Shown in pieces: positions 6,838 to 15,256 of a DNA stretch of 59,974 nucleotides. Made by a program: the position numbers and the translations under genes. The first letter of the stretch is position 1. Every line of letters begins with the position of its first letter. The stretch covers positions 1-59,974 of the forward strand of contig NZ_VILB01000011.1 of assembly GCF_009712035.1 (NCBI RefSeq). Reading direction: 5' to 3'. A model generated the notes under the pieces. The model was not told where the DNA came from, did no database searches, and saw only the letters and a program-made list of their open reading frames with translations. The DNA comes from Anabaena sp. UHCC 0187. GTDB lineage: Bacteria; Cyanobacteriota; Cyanobacteriia; Cyanobacteriales; Nostocaceae.

Positions 6838-7945
6838 CCTCATTAAAACTAATACCATAATCATCTGAATCATTTTCACTACTTACAAAATATGCACGGA
6901 TTGCAAGATGATCATTTTCGACAATATGTAAATGATTTAGATAATTTTTTGCTCTGGGAAATACACGCCAACTCACTGGTCGATGTGATATAGAATCAAC
7001 TCCACTTTCTGTCAAAGAGAATAAATTATCTCCAATTTCAATTACTGCACCAAACAAACCAGATCTAACTGCTAAAACACGAGAGGAAATTGGCAAGTTG
7101 AGAAGCGTAGTATTCTTAGTTTTTATATCTCGTAATATATTAATATCTTTTCCTATTACTTCACCATTGTTTAAAAGTGAGAATAGTTTTCTCCCTGCCA
7201 TCCAAGAATAAATAATAGAGGCTTGGCTGTCATTATCAATTTTTATAGTTTCAGGAGTTTGTCTTTTTAGTCTATTTAGATTGGAATAGAAGCTATCAGG
7301 TATATTAATTTCTTGAGGTTTTTCTGGAAGTTCGGCAAAAACTGATACGTAAGATCCATCTTGAGAGTTAGTAATCAGATTATTCCCAATCCATTCACAG
7401 TCATATGAATTAATCTCAATAGTCTTAATGTCTTCGCTTTCTCTAATTGTTGTATTGCGTGGAAAGGCAGTAATTATACCGTTCGATCCTGCGGCAATAG
7501 CAATTCTCAAATTATCATTTGCAGATATTTTATACGCATATTTTCCCCACAATTGAAATCGTGTATTCTGAACAAGCCTCTTAGAATCAAAGTCAAGTCT
7601 CACTGTATCGACACCATTTTCATCAGCAATGTAAAGGCGGTTACTGTATACATTAATGTCAGTTGACCAAGCCTTCAGTAGTAGTGTTTCTCCCAATTTA
7701 TGCTCTTTAAGCTGTTCTTCTTCAATGTATATTTTCTGATACTCATCCTCGACTAAATTTAAACCGTTGCGGCAATCTTTCAAGAAATTATATAAAGGCC
7801 GCTTGTCTGAAATATTAGACAGCAGACCCTCCCAGTTATAGATTGATATTTGTGAATTTGCACTAACTAAAAACAGTATTCCAGAGTAGATAAATGAATC
7901 AATAAAATCGCCTTCAATTTTGATAGAAATATATTCACGGCTCAT
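6830..7945 (-). CDS. Unrecognised 371-aa protein, propeller-like composition
   Basis: I do not recognise this protein. It is soluble with no signal peptide or membrane segment, and rich in alternating short strands with aromatic and Asn/Asp turns (for example SIYSGILF-type, RLYIADENGVDTVRLDF, IAIAAGSNGIITAFPRN, GNNLITNSQDGSYVSVF, LFGAVIEIGDNLFSL). This would suit a beta-propeller with degenerate blades, but no WD or Kelch signature is present. Its start overlaps the end of the 127-aa gene by 4 bp (ATGA), so the two are co-translated. The gene ends within the truncated PIN toxin on the other strand, marking an insertion joint. Function unknown. Confidence 0.6.
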   Translation of the reverse strand: MSREYISIKIEGDFIDSFIYSGILFLVSANSQISIYNWEGLLSNISDKRPLYNFLKDCRNGLNLVEDEYQKIYIEEEQLKEHKLGETLLLKAWSTDINVYSNRLYIADENGVDTVRLDFDSKRLVQNTRFQLWGKYAYKISANDNLRIAIAAGSNGIITAFPRNTTIRESEDIKTIEINSYDCEWIGNNLITNSQDGSYVSVFAELPEKPQEINIPDSFYSNLNRLKRQTPETIKIDNDSQASIIYSWMAGRKLFSLLNNGEVIGKDINILRDIKTKNTTLLNLPISSRVLAVRSGLFGAVIEIGDNLFSLTESGVDSISHRPVSWRVFPRAKNYLNHLHIVENDHLAIRAYFVSSENDSDDYGISFNEVI

Positions 7946-8325
7946 CTAGAAAACTTCCCTCTTTGAATTCTACTTTTATCGGTTTTATCAATTAACTCCT
8001 CTTCACGCCAAAGTTCAAGGACTACGTCAGGGGGAATATCATCATCTTTAGGATGTACAGGATATCCATGCCACTCAGAATTAGGATCACACCGATACTT
8101 AGCTATATAAAGATCATTTGCTAAATCTTCCCCGATCTTTGATATTTTTGAATCTTTTCTCATTACAGCCCAGAATATTCCATCCTTATACCATTTTTTA
8201 GCACTAGCTATACCGAATAACTGAACCTCATTCCATTCTGGAACTTTCCAAACACTAGCAGTTTTTGAAGGCTTAGATGCTCTGTGTTTAGGATTTATCT
8301 TGTATGACGAGAATCTTGCAAGCAT
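7942..8325 (-). CDS. Unrecognised 127-aa protein, first gene of a two-gene cassette
   Basis: No family recognised. It has a basic N-terminus (SSYKINPKHRASKPSKTAS), a central aromatic part (KWYKDGIFWAVMRKDS), the segment WHGYPVHPKDDDIPPDVVLE and a charged C-terminus with LWREEELI. The WHGYP-x-H-P segment resembles short modules seen in some toxin- or defence-linked small proteins, but this is impression only. It overlaps the downstream 371-aa gene by 4 bp. AT-rich sequence upstream (8330-8400) contains TATACT on the coding strand as a possible -10. Confidence 0.55.
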   Translation of the reverse strand: MLARFSSYKINPKHRASKPSKTASVWKVPEWNEVQLFGIASAKKWYKDGIFWAVMRKDSKISKIGEDLANDLYIAKYRCDPNSEWHGYPVHPKDDDIPPDVVLELWREEELIDKTDKSRIQRGKFSR

Positions 8326-8456
8326 TTTTTCAAGTTAAAAATGAATTAGTTGAATATCTATAGTATTAGTATAATATCCTTGAAATTGCTGTACTGGCAA
8401 TATTTAAGGTAATGATATTCTACGTCTTACTGCCCCCCGTCAGCGCAAAAATTTGA

Positions 8457-8546
8457 CTAACCCAAATACTCATGGCGGAGTTTGCTTTTACTTTCTGCTT
8501 CTAAATATTCGGCAACCGAAAAACGGGAATCGGAGATTGCACCTAT
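8457..8546 (-). pseudogene. N-terminal stub of a Uma2-family nuclease
   Basis: On the minus strand the frame reads AISDSRFSVAEYLEAESKSK and then LRHEYLG followed by TAG. This matches the start of Uma2 (DUF820) proteins, where S-V-x-E-Y-L-x-x-E-x-x-S-x-x-R-H-E-Y is followed by I/L-x-G-E. The catalytic PD-(D/E)xK part is missing. An intact Uma2 gene of a different subtype lies at 23593. Confidence 0.5.
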
Positions 8547-8602
8547 ATATTTTTCCTCCACAAGCGATCGCTGATTGATTTTTTGCGAAATTGCGATATA
8601 AA

Positions 8603-8628
8603 TGTTATGCTTGACGTAATACATAACA
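8603..8628. promoter_or_regulatory. Probable HigA operator (TGTTATG-N12-CATAACA)
   Basis: A perfect 7-bp inverted repeat, TGTTATG at 8603-8609 and CATAACA at 8622-8628, lies immediately upstream of higB (ATG at 8636). HigBA systems are autoregulated by HigA binding such palindromes at their promoter, so this is the likely operator. The sequence match is direct; binding is inference. Confidence 0.6.
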
Positions 8629-8635
8629 CTTGCCT

Positions 8636-8920
8636 ATGCCTCAAAAATATAAAGACAAACGCACAGCCGAATTTGCTGCGGGCGATCGTGTCAAAGAATT
8701 TCAGGCATTTGAAAGACAAGCATACAAACGTCTAGAGATTCTAGAAGCCGCACCTAATAAGGAATCCTTAATGGCTTTGCCCAGTAACCATTTTGAGGCA
8801 CTAGGCGGAGATAGAAAAGGGCAGTACAGCATCCGCATAAATGACAAATGGCGTATTTGTTTTGAGTGGACAGAAACAGAAAATCACCCATTTAATATCG
8901 AAATTGTTGATTATCACTAA
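8636..8920 (+). CDS. higB: HigB-type toxin (RelE/ParE superfamily)
   Basis: 94 aa from ATG 8636; a TTG at 8630 would add two residues but overlaps the operator palindrome. RelE-fold features are present: a helical N-terminal half (KEFQAFERQAYKRLEILEAA), then FEALGGDRKGQYSIRINDKW followed by RICF, the strand pattern G-x-Y-S-I-R-I-N-x-K-W-R-I-C-F typical of HigB (plasmid maintenance system killer) proteins. These cleave mRNA at the ribosome. The toxin gene precedes its antitoxin by 14 bp, the reversed order characteristic of higBA. Confidence 0.88.
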   Translation: MPQKYKDKRTAEFAAGDRVKEFQAFERQAYKRLEILEAAPNKESLMALPSNHFEALGGDRKGQYSIRINDKWRICFEWTETENHPFNIEIVDYH

Positions 8921-8934
8921 AAGAGAAAACAACT

Positions 8935-9225
8935 ATGGCACGACCTGCAATTCACGCTGGCGAAATCTTATCCGATGAACTAAAAGAGCTTGGGATTAGC
9001 GCATCAGAACTAGCGCGATCGCTCCATATACCCACAAATCGGATTACGCAAATCCTCAAAGGGCAAAGAGGTATCACTGCTGACACAGCATTACGTCTAG
9101 GACGATGGTTTGGCACTGGTGCAGAACTATGGCTTAATTTGCAAAAAGCTTATGAGTTACGCCTAGCCGAAGAGTTAGCGGGAGAAGAAATTCAAAATAC
9201 GATTCAACCGTTAGTTAAAGTTTAG
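8935..9225 (+). CDS. higA: HigA-type antitoxin (HTH_3/XRE)
   Basis: 96 aa. The N-terminal RPAIHAGEILSDELKELGIS is the standard HigA opening, followed by the XRE helix-turn-helix ASELARSLHIPTNRITQILK and the segment RGITADTALRLGRWFGTGAE with LWLNLQKAYELR. It neutralises HigB and represses the operon. It lies 14 bp after higB and converges with the PIN/RHH pair, whose toxin ends at 9256. Confidence 0.92.
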   Translation: MARPAIHAGEILSDELKELGISASELARSLHIPTNRITQILKGQRGITADTALRLGRWFGTGAELWLNLQKAYELRLAEELAGEEIQNTIQPLVKV

Positions 9226-9255
9226 GCGATCTCCAAGCGCGACCTAGGAATCGCT

Positions 9256-9675
9256 TCAGTCAATAGACATCAAATTCTCAAAAGGATGACGATTTTTCCA
9301 TCGGTAAGTATTAAAGTCCCGAAAATCAACAGATAAAATCCGCCCATGCCCCAAATGTTCGGCAAGAATAATCAATGAAGCGTCCGCTAAATCCATTGGC
9401 AGAGAACTATATTGATTCATCAATTCACTGATTCTTTTCCCATCTTGAACTTTGAGATCAAAAACCTCAAAAGCACCAATTTCTAAGCTATGAATAAACG
9501 TCTGTTGAGCATTTGTGCCTGTACGTTTCAAGAGAATATGACAAACTTCCGTAATCACACACCATGTTGTAACCAGAGGCTCATCAATCGTATCTAAAAC
9601 TTCTTGAGCGAGAATATGATAATCATCACGGCGATTGATTAATGCTATCCAAAAGCCAGAATCAACGATGACCAT
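9256..9675 (-). CDS. PIN-domain toxin (VapC-like ribonuclease)
   Basis: About 139 aa from the ATG at 9675; an upstream in-frame start at 9750 would add 25 residues but lies inside the antitoxin gene. It begins MVIVDSGFWIALINRRDDYH, with the first PIN aspartate in VDSGFW. A middle acidic residue is in VITEVCHILLKR, and the later pair in LPMDLADASLI and LSVDFRDF. All four acidic positions expected for a metal-dependent RNase appear present. It overlaps the end of the RHH-type antitoxin by 14 bp, as in other coupled TA operons. Confidence 0.85.
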   Translation of the reverse strand: MVIVDSGFWIALINRRDDYHILAQEVLDTIDEPLVTTWCVITEVCHILLKRTGTNAQQTFIHSLEIGAFEVFDLKVQDGKRISELMNQYSSLPMDLADASLIILAEHLGHGRILSVDFRDFNTYRWKNRHPFENLMSID

Positions 9676-9925
9676 ATTTTTCGTTAAGACTTTCAGTGAG
9701 ATATTGCTTGTAATTAACCGACAAATCAGAGTCCCCTTCAGCACAACCAATCAGCCCTGATTCTCTAAGGAGTTGCAAAGGATTTACAGGGGATTCTTGA
9801 TGTAATTTTTCATAATAAAGATCGATCGCCACTTTCATAATGTCAGACGCACCTTGATTTGTCCGCTGGCGAATATAATTAAACTTACTAGCGCGATCGC
9901 TATCGAGCCTTGCATTAACCCTCAT
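9662..9925 (-). CDS. Ribbon-helix-helix type antitoxin
   Basis: 87 aa. The N-terminal MRVNARLDSDRASKFNYIRQ resembles a ribbon-helix-helix strand and first helix; GASDIMKVAIDLYYEKL forms the second helix. The C-terminal half (LLRESGLIGCAEGDSDLSVN, YKQYLTESLNEKYG) would be the toxin-neutralising tail. It is encoded directly upstream of, and overlaps, the PIN toxin. It probably represses this operon. Confidence 0.75.
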   Translation of the reverse strand: MRVNARLDSDRASKFNYIRQRTNQGASDIMKVAIDLYYEKLHQESPVNPLQLLRESGLIGCAEGDSDLSVNYKQYLTESLNEKYGHR

Positions 9926-10235
9926 AGACCAGAATAGGTTGAGGATAGTTGAGGATACTAATCAATTTAAATTATCTCTGTGCAGATTTAATTACTGCTA
10001 GTTTTGTGTATGTTATCAGTTATTTTATGTAGGCTGTATGTTATTTATTGTCTCGATATTTTAATTTATTTATCCAAGTCTGGATGTTATTTTTATTCTC
10101 TCATTTTCGGTTAATACTGTCTCCCTTAACCAGGTGCAAGATATGAGGTAATTTATTTAGTTTGGATGATTAAACCCAGAATACCGAGATAGACTGTATG
10201 ATAAATATAGTCTGTAAAGAAATGTAAATATTGTG
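9926..10235. other. Intergenic region between TA locus and SDR gene
   Basis: About 310 bp, AT-rich, with divergent genes on both sides, so it should hold promoters for both. No ORF with coding character, hairpin terminator or known repeat was recognised. Candidate elements such as TATAAT-like strings are too common here to assign. Confidence 0.4.
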
Positions 10236-10943
10236 ATGCTACAAGATAAAGTTATTGTCATTGTTGGTGCGACTGGTGGTATTGGTGCAACCTTAACTCG
10301 TCAATTAGCCCCCACAGGTGCGAGATTGGTACTTGCAGCTAGAGACGGGGAAAATTTAGCAGCATTAGCAAATGATTTATCAGGAGATGTACTGACAGTT
10401 CCTACAGATATTACTCAACCCCAAGAGGTGGATACGTTAATCCAAAGAACAATAGCCCAGTTTGGTCAAATTGATGTTTTGGTAAATGCAGCCGGAGCGG
10501 GTATTCTCAAAGGCTACAACAACATCGAACCAGGGGATTTAGATGCAATGGTGGATTTGAATTTGAAAGGCTGTTTTTACACCACTCAAGCCGCAGCAAA
10601 AGAGATGCAAAAACGTAAATCTGGTCATATTTGTAACGTTGTCGGTATTCTTGGTAAACATTCAATGCCCATGGCTGCGGCTTATTCTGCTTCTAAATTT
10701 GGCGTTGTGGGTTTTAGTAAATGTATGGCAGAAGAACTAAAACGCTTTGGTGTAAAAATTACGCTTTTTTACTTTGGGGGCATAGATTCCCCTTTTTGGG
10801 ATAAGGTAAATTTAAAAGTAGATCGCAATAAGATGCTCAGTTGTGAAACTGCGGCAAATGCTATTTTTTATGCTTTATCTGCTGAACCTCAAGCTATACC
10901 CATGGAAATTAATATTCAACCTGAGAGTCATTTATTTTTCTAG
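10236..10943 (+). CDS. SDR-family oxidoreductase
   Basis: 235 aa from ATG 10236 (a GTG lies one codon earlier). Classical short-chain dehydrogenase motifs are visible: the cofactor loop VIVGATGGIGAT (about residues 9-19), NAAGAG, and the catalytic Y150-x-x-x-K154 in AAAYSASKFGVVGF, with a serine-poor NVVGILG segment before it. The acidic/basic pattern LAARDG after strand 2 suggests NADP preference. Substrate is unknown; it lies 51 bp upstream of the HPPD gene, so a role near tyrosine or quinone metabolism is possible but unproven. Confidence 0.88.
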   Translation: MLQDKVIVIVGATGGIGATLTRQLAPTGARLVLAARDGENLAALANDLSGDVLTVPTDITQPQEVDTLIQRTIAQFGQIDVLVNAAGAGILKGYNNIEPGDLDAMVDLNLKGCFYTTQAAAKEMQKRKSGHICNVVGILGKHSMPMAAAYSASKFGVVGFSKCMAEELKRFGVKITLFYFGGIDSPFWDKVNLKVDRNKMLSCETAANAIFYALSAEPQAIPMEINIQPESHLFF

Positions 10944-10994
10944 TATGTAACAGATAAAAGTGATAGTAAATACTGGATTTAAAATAAATAAATT

Positions 10995-12059
10995 ATGCTG
11001 CGAATTGATCACGTTCACTTCTATGTCGAAGATGCCCAAAGGTGGCGAGATTGGTTTGTATATTGTCTGGGTTTCCAAGCAGTAAATGATGGCATTTTTC
11101 CAAGTCTTTCTCATCATCAAAAATCATTACATACTTATACAGAAGTTGTGAAAAGTGGATCTGTCTACTTTTTACTTTCTTCTCCCATTTTACCGATTAG
11201 CCCTGTGGCTGAATTTTTACGTCAACATCCTCCTGGTGTGGCTGATGTAGCTTTTGCTGTTGATGATATGGAAACTTTGATAGTAAGGGCTATAAGCCAT
11301 GGGGCAAAAATTCTCCAACCTGTTGAAGATGATGGATTTTGTAAGTATGCTAAAATTTCTGCTTGGGGTAGTTTAAATCATACATTAATTACTAGAAAAA
11401 AAGCAAAAATAGCAGATAGGGAAAATATTTCCCATCATTCTATTACGGCCATTGATCATCTAGTTTTGAATGTAGGAGTTGGTGAGTTAGAAACTGCTGT
11501 TAATTGGTATCAAGAAATCTTTGATTTTCAGCCTCAACAAAGTTTTAATATTAAAACTGATCGTTCGGGTTTGCATAGTCAGGTAATGATTTCTCCCCAT
11601 GGAAATATTCAATTACCAATTAATGAACCAGCTTCACCTAGTTCACAAATTCAGGAGTTTCTAGAGGTGAATCGAGGTGCAGGTATTCAACATATTGCTT
11701 TACTAATACCTAATCTTTTGGATGCAATTGCTCGGTTTCGGGCTGCTGGTTTATCCTTTCTTTCTATTCCCCAAAATTACTATTCTCAGTTACAACAAAG
11801 ATATAAATTTCCCCTCTCACCTCAAGAATTAAAAGCCATATCTCACCAGGAAATCCTCGTAGACTGGCATGAAGATGCTCCTTTAGGACAGTTATTATTA
11901 CAAATCTTCAGCCAACCAATTTTCTTTGAACCAACTTTTTTCTTTGAATTTATTGAACGTCGTTCTCTAGCTCAAGGTTTTGGGGAAGGTAACTTTATGG
12001 CTTTATTTCAAGCTATTGAAAGAGAACAAATTAAACGCGGTTCTGTTAGCAGTCATTAG
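10995..12059 (+). CDS. hppD: 4-hydroxyphenylpyruvate dioxygenase
   Basis: 354 aa, the normal length for HPPD. Two VOC/glyoxalase-like halves are seen. The three iron ligands are in place: H155 (AIDHLVLNVG), H233 (GIQHIALLI) and E318 (FFFEFIERR). The C-terminal helix GFGEGNFMALFQAIEREQ is diagnostic of the family. The enzyme makes homogentisate from 4-hydroxyphenylpyruvate; in cyanobacteria this feeds tocopherol synthesis. The SDR gene is just upstream on the same strand. Confidence 0.93.
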   Translation: MLRIDHVHFYVEDAQRWRDWFVYCLGFQAVNDGIFPSLSHHQKSLHTYTEVVKSGSVYFLLSSPILPISPVAEFLRQHPPGVADVAFAVDDMETLIVRAISHGAKILQPVEDDGFCKYAKISAWGSLNHTLITRKKAKIADRENISHHSITAIDHLVLNVGVGELETAVNWYQEIFDFQPQQSFNIKTDRSGLHSQVMISPHGNIQLPINEPASPSSQIQEFLEVNRGAGIQHIALLIPNLLDAIARFRAAGLSFLSIPQNYYSQLQQRYKFPLSPQELKAISHQEILVDWHEDAPLGQLLLQIFSQPIFFEPTFFFEFIERRSLAQGFGEGNFMALFQAIEREQIKRGSVSSH

Positions 12060-12093
12060 ATTTTGAATTGAATATTTAAAATCCAAAATTTTG

Positions 12094-12242
12094 GTAAGCA
12101 TTCAGCCGTCAGTTATCAGCTATCAGCAAGAATTGAATTGATAAGCATTGTGAATCTTAATTACTGATGTCAGTCTCCCAACTTCAAAACCCCTAAAATC
12201 CGATTTTAGCTGACTGCTGACCACTGATAGCTGAATGCTTAC
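12094..12242. repeat. MITE-like element with 13-bp terminal inverted repeats
   Basis: GTAAGCATTCAGC at 12094-12106 and its exact reverse complement at 12230-12242 bound about 149 bp. Further partly matching inward sequence consists of CAGTTATCAGCTATCAGC on one side and GACTGCTGACCACTGATAGC on the other. No coding capacity. This is the form of a non-autonomous, palindromic element; similar TCAG(C/T)-rich tracts occur at 51505-51530. Confidence 0.6.
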
Positions 12243-12250
12243 AAATTTGG

Positions 12251-12724
12251 TCACTGAGAACGTTTAATATTACCTGATTTTACCCAACCTTCTTTATCAG
12301 TATCCGCAATGCGAACTTTTTGCCATTTTTTATCGGGACTTTCTTCTAAAATAATCACTTTTTTATTAGCCCCAACTCCACCTGTAGTGGGAGAATTTGT
12401 ATCTGGTTCTCCTCTCAAACTTAGCCCTGCTGCCCAAGTAACAGTTCCTTCGTAAGCATCAGGTGGTAATGGCTTGGGTGATTCTGTGGGAGTTGGAGTA
12501 GGGCTAGATGTGGGATTAGGAGTAGCTTGTTTTTTAGCTTGAGTTTTGGGACTGATTTTAGGCTTTTTAGCTTGTTTAGAAGGATTATCATTAGGATAAA
12601 TCGGCTTGGGAGGTGTTACAGCGGTACGGTTGACAAAATAAAGCGCAACTGTCAAGCCAGTACCTAATAAAACTGCAAGGGCTAAAACAACACCAAGTAT
12701 AAATTTAAGTAAGTTTGTAAACAT
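12251..12724 (-). CDS. Membrane-anchored SH3-domain protein
   Basis: 157 aa from ATG 12724. The longer frame to 12772 reads into the GGGAACA heptamer repeat and is unlikely to be native. Residues about 5-30 (LLKFILGVVLALAVLLGTGL) form one N-terminal membrane helix. A Pro/Lys/Thr-rich linker follows (SPTPTPTESPKPLPPD). The C-terminal 50 residues form a bacterial SH3_3-type domain (AGLSLRGEPDTNSPTTGGV, VIILEESPDKKWQKVRI, GWVKSGNIKRSQ). Such proteins often bind the cell wall or periplasmic partners. The gene is 76 bp downstream of the Ycf46-type ATPase on the same strand. Confidence 0.78.
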   Translation of the reverse strand: MFTNLLKFILGVVLALAVLLGTGLTVALYFVNRTAVTPPKPIYPNDNPSKQAKKPKISPKTQAKKQATPNPTSSPTPTPTESPKPLPPDAYEGTVTWAAGLSLRGEPDTNSPTTGGVGANKKVIILEESPDKKWQKVRIADTDKEGWVKSGNIKRSQ

Positions 12725-12725
12725 A

Positions 12726-12762
12726 GGGAACAGGGAACAGGGAACAGGGAACAGGGAATAGA
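12726..12762. repeat. Tandem GGGAACA heptamer repeat
   Basis: About five consecutive 7-bp units of GGGAACA/GGGAATA. A second tract is at 49011-49040. Heptamer tandem repeats are a known feature of heterocyst-forming cyanobacterial genomes. Confidence 0.8.
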
Positions 12763-12800
12763 GAAGAAGCAAAAGTTTTTTAATTCTTAATTTTTAATTT

Positions 12801-14318
12801 TTAATTCTTCTCTTGACGTTGAATACGATCGCTTAAAGGACTGTATTTAGATGCTAGACGCGCCCTACCAGCGGCTGCCCATTCTTGGAGTTTTTGAATT
12901 TGCTCGACAGCAGTTCGCGCTAGGGGGATAATTTGACTAGCAGCTTCTAAAATATCATCAGTTGTAAAATCGCGGTTTTGACTAAAACCTATGTGCATGG
13001 CTTCAATTAAAGTTTGTTCAATTTCTGCACCGGAAAAATCGGGGGTTTCGTAAGCTAACCTCTCGATTTCATAGCTGTTCAAATTGTGGGGACGCAATCG
13101 GGATAAATGCACATTAAAAATTGCTTTTCTTTCTTCTTGACTGGGTAAACCGACAAAGAAAATCTCATCAAATCGCCCTTTTCTTAACATTTCCGGTGGT
13201 AAAGCCTGAATATCATTGGCGGTAGCCACGACAAACACAGGGGAAGTTTTTTCCGCTAACCAATTAATAAAAGTCCCAAATACTCGGCTAGTAGTTCCCG
13301 CATCACCTTTGCTACCTAAACCAGAAAAAGCCTTATCAATTTCATCAATCCAGAGTATACAGGGAGCGAGGGCTTCTGCTACTTGAATCATTTGCCTGGT
13401 GCGGGATTCCGACTCACCCACCAAACCGCCAAATAACCGCCCTACGTCTAAGCGTAACAGAGGTAAATGCCAATGATGGGCGATCGCTTTGGCGGTTAAA
13501 GATTTACCAGTTCCCTGAATTCCTACCAACATTAACCCACGGGGATGAGGTAAACCATATTGTCGCGCCTTTTCGGTAAACGAACCACCGCGCCGAATTA
13601 ACCAATCCTTCAAATTATCTAAACCACCAATATCAGTAATTTCCTCAGTGGCAGGGTAAAAATCAAGAATTTGGGTTTGGCGAATAGTTTGCCGCTTTTC
13701 TGCCAAAACTAAATCTACATCTTCCGGTTCTAATTGTCCATGAGTTGCAACTGCTCGCGCTAATACTCGGCGAATTCTTTCCATTGATAACCCCTGACAA
13801 GAACGCACCAAATCATCCAAAAATTTACCACCAGGAGGGTTTCCAGTTGCCTGTAACAACCGTTCCACCTCCATTTTGATTTCCGGGGCGTTAGGTAGGG
13901 GAAACTCAACCACCGTCAGCACTTCCGTTAAATCATCAGGAATAGCGACGCGAGGCGATAATAAAACAATATTTTTCGGTTGGGATTTCAGGAGTCGGGC
14001 TAAATTCCGGAGTTTCCGAGAAATGGCCACATCATCCAAAAACCGATGATAATCTCGTAAAATCAACACCGCAGGGGCAGCAGGATTTAATTTTTCCACA
14101 AACTCCAAAGCCTGTAACGGGTTACGTTTACCAAATCCCACATCATTGGGACTGCCCTGATAACCGTCCACAAAATCCCAAGTATACACCGGACGATTAC
14201 CTTGATTTATCGCCTCTTCCCGAATCGCCGCTTCTACCCGTTCTTCCTCATAAGTAGGAATATAGATCAATGGATAACGGGCGCGAAGTAACAATTTAAA
14301 CTCATCACGAAAGTTCAT
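12801..14318 (-). CDS. ycf46: Ycf46-type AAA+ ATPase
   Basis: 505 aa. The N-terminal [20 protein letters not shown] with [13 protein letters not shown] is typical of the Ycf46/Slr0374 family. The AAA module shows Walker [19 protein letters not shown], Walker [15 protein letters not shown], sensor 1 VVATAND and the arginine-finger region [17 protein letters not shown]. Members are found in cyanobacteria and some plastid genomes and have been linked to the response to low inorganic carbon; the biochemical target is not known. The SH3-domain gene follows on the same strand. Confidence 0.88.
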   Translation of the reverse strand: MNFRDEFKLLLRARYPLIYIPTYEEERVEAAIREEAINQGNRPVYTWDFVDGYQGSPNDVGFGKRNPLQALEFVEKLNPAAPAVLILRDYHRFLDDVAISRKLRNLARLLKSQPKNIVLLSPRVAIPDDLTEVLTVVEFPLPNAPEIKMEVERLLQATGNPPGGKFLDDLVRSCQGLSMERIRRVLARAVATHGQLEPEDVDLVLAEKRQTIRQTQILDFYPATEEITDIGGLDNLKDWLIRRGGSFTEKARQYGLPHPRGLMLVGIQGTGKSLTAKAIAHHWHLPLLRLDVGRLFGGLVGESESRTRQMIQVAEALAPCILWIDEIDKAFSGLGSKGDAGTTSRVFGTFINWLAEKTSPVFVVATANDIQALPPEMLRKGRFDEIFFVGLPSQEERKAIFNVHLSRLRPHNLNSYEIERLAYETPDFSGAEIEQTLIEAMHIGFSQNRDFTTDDILEAASQIIPLARTAVEQIQKLQEWAAAGRARLASKYSPLSDRIQRQEKN

Positions 14319-14449
14319 AAAATTAATAGTTCTTAAATTTAGAAGTTCAGGGTTTAAAAAAATCTCTGATTTATAATAACTCAGGTTGCCATTTATCTAG
14401 TTGAGGCTGATGAAAAAAACTTCGGCGTTGGTGAATGAAAGTGAATTTT

Positions 14450-14485
14450 TTGCACGCAGAGACGCAGAGGCGCGGAGAGGAGGAT
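14450..14485. repeat. CGCAGAGACGCAGAGG dispersed repeat
   Basis: GCACGCAGAGACGCAGAGG within the 299-bp gap 14319-14617. Related copies are at 35360-35400, 32881-32907 and 905-930. These are dispersed, non-coding, degenerate repeats. The rest of the gap is AT-rich without an ORF and should hold the divergent promoters. Confidence 0.6.
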
Positions 14486-14617
14486 TTTGAGAGGTGGAAT
14501 TTGTGGTTGGTTTACTTTTTTGGACAATTAATTTGTCCTATTGTCACATACTTGATTGGGAGATTGATGGTATTTTGTTTTTGCACCAACTCTTTTATCT
14601 TCATTCTCGTATAAACT

Positions 14618-15256
14618 ATGACACTCAATTTATATTTACTGCGACATGGTGAAACTACTTTTAGTCAAAGTGGTAATTTCTGCGGTGAAACTAATGCAGA
14701 ATTGACAGAAGAAGGTATGCAAATGGCATCGAGTTTTGCCGATGTTTATAAGAAGTTGCCCTGGGAAGCGGTTTATGTCAGTCCAATGAAGCGCACCGTT
14801 GCCACTGCCAAGCCATTTTGTGATGCTATTGGTATGGAGATGCAGGTGCGGGAAGGACTCAGAGAAGGTAGTTACGGACAATGGGAAAGCAAGAGTAAGT
14901 CCTTTGTTGAAGAAAGTTACCCAGAAAATTATGTAAAATGGTTGACAGAACCCGCTTGGAATGCACCCATTGGTGGAGAAACTGCGGTAGATATTGCTAA
15001 CCGTTCTATGCCTGTAATTGCGGAAATTCAGGAAAAACATCCCCAAGGTAATGTTTTGGTGGTTTCCCATAAAGCCACAATTCGGATTATGCTTTGCAGT
15101 TTACTGGGAATTGATTTAGGACGCTATCGCTATCGGGTAAATATTTTGGTCGCATCGGTAAGTATGGTTAAATTTGACGTTAATGGTCCCTTGTTGGAAA
15201 CATTAGGCGATCGCTATCATCTACCTGATCATATTCGTTCTCGTCCAGGAACTTAA
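14618..15256 (+). CDS. Histidine phosphatase family protein
   Basis: 212 aa. The RHG phosphatase motif is in LYLLRHGETTFSQSGNFCGE (catalytic His in RHGE), with a second conserved segment VYVSPMKRTVATAKPF, the acidic E in LREGSYGQWE, and the second catalytic His in VLVVSHKATIRIML. The family includes cofactor-dependent phosphoglycerate mutases and many phosphatases; the 212-aa length and sequence fit a phosphatase more than a mutase. The gene converges with GH57 and overlaps its stop by 4 bp. Confidence 0.87.
   Translation: MTLNLYLLRHGETTFSQSGNFCGETNAELTEEGMQMASSFADVYKKLPWEAVYVSPMKRTVATAKPFCDAIGMEMQVREGLREGSYGQWESKSKSFVEESYPENYVKWLTEPAWNAPIGGETAVDIANRSMPVIAEIQEKHPQGNVLVVSHKATIRIMLCSLLGIDLGRYRYRVNILVASVSMVKFDVNGPLLETLGDRYHLPDHIRSRPGT

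Noticed and set aside
12725-12772. N-terminal 16 residues of the longer SH3-protein frame
   Set aside because: They are a translation of the GGGAACA heptamer repeat; the ATG at 12724 begins a normal membrane anchor.
14636-15070. 144-aa minus-strand ORF
   Set aside because: Antisense to the histidine phosphatase, which has its catalytic motifs intact.
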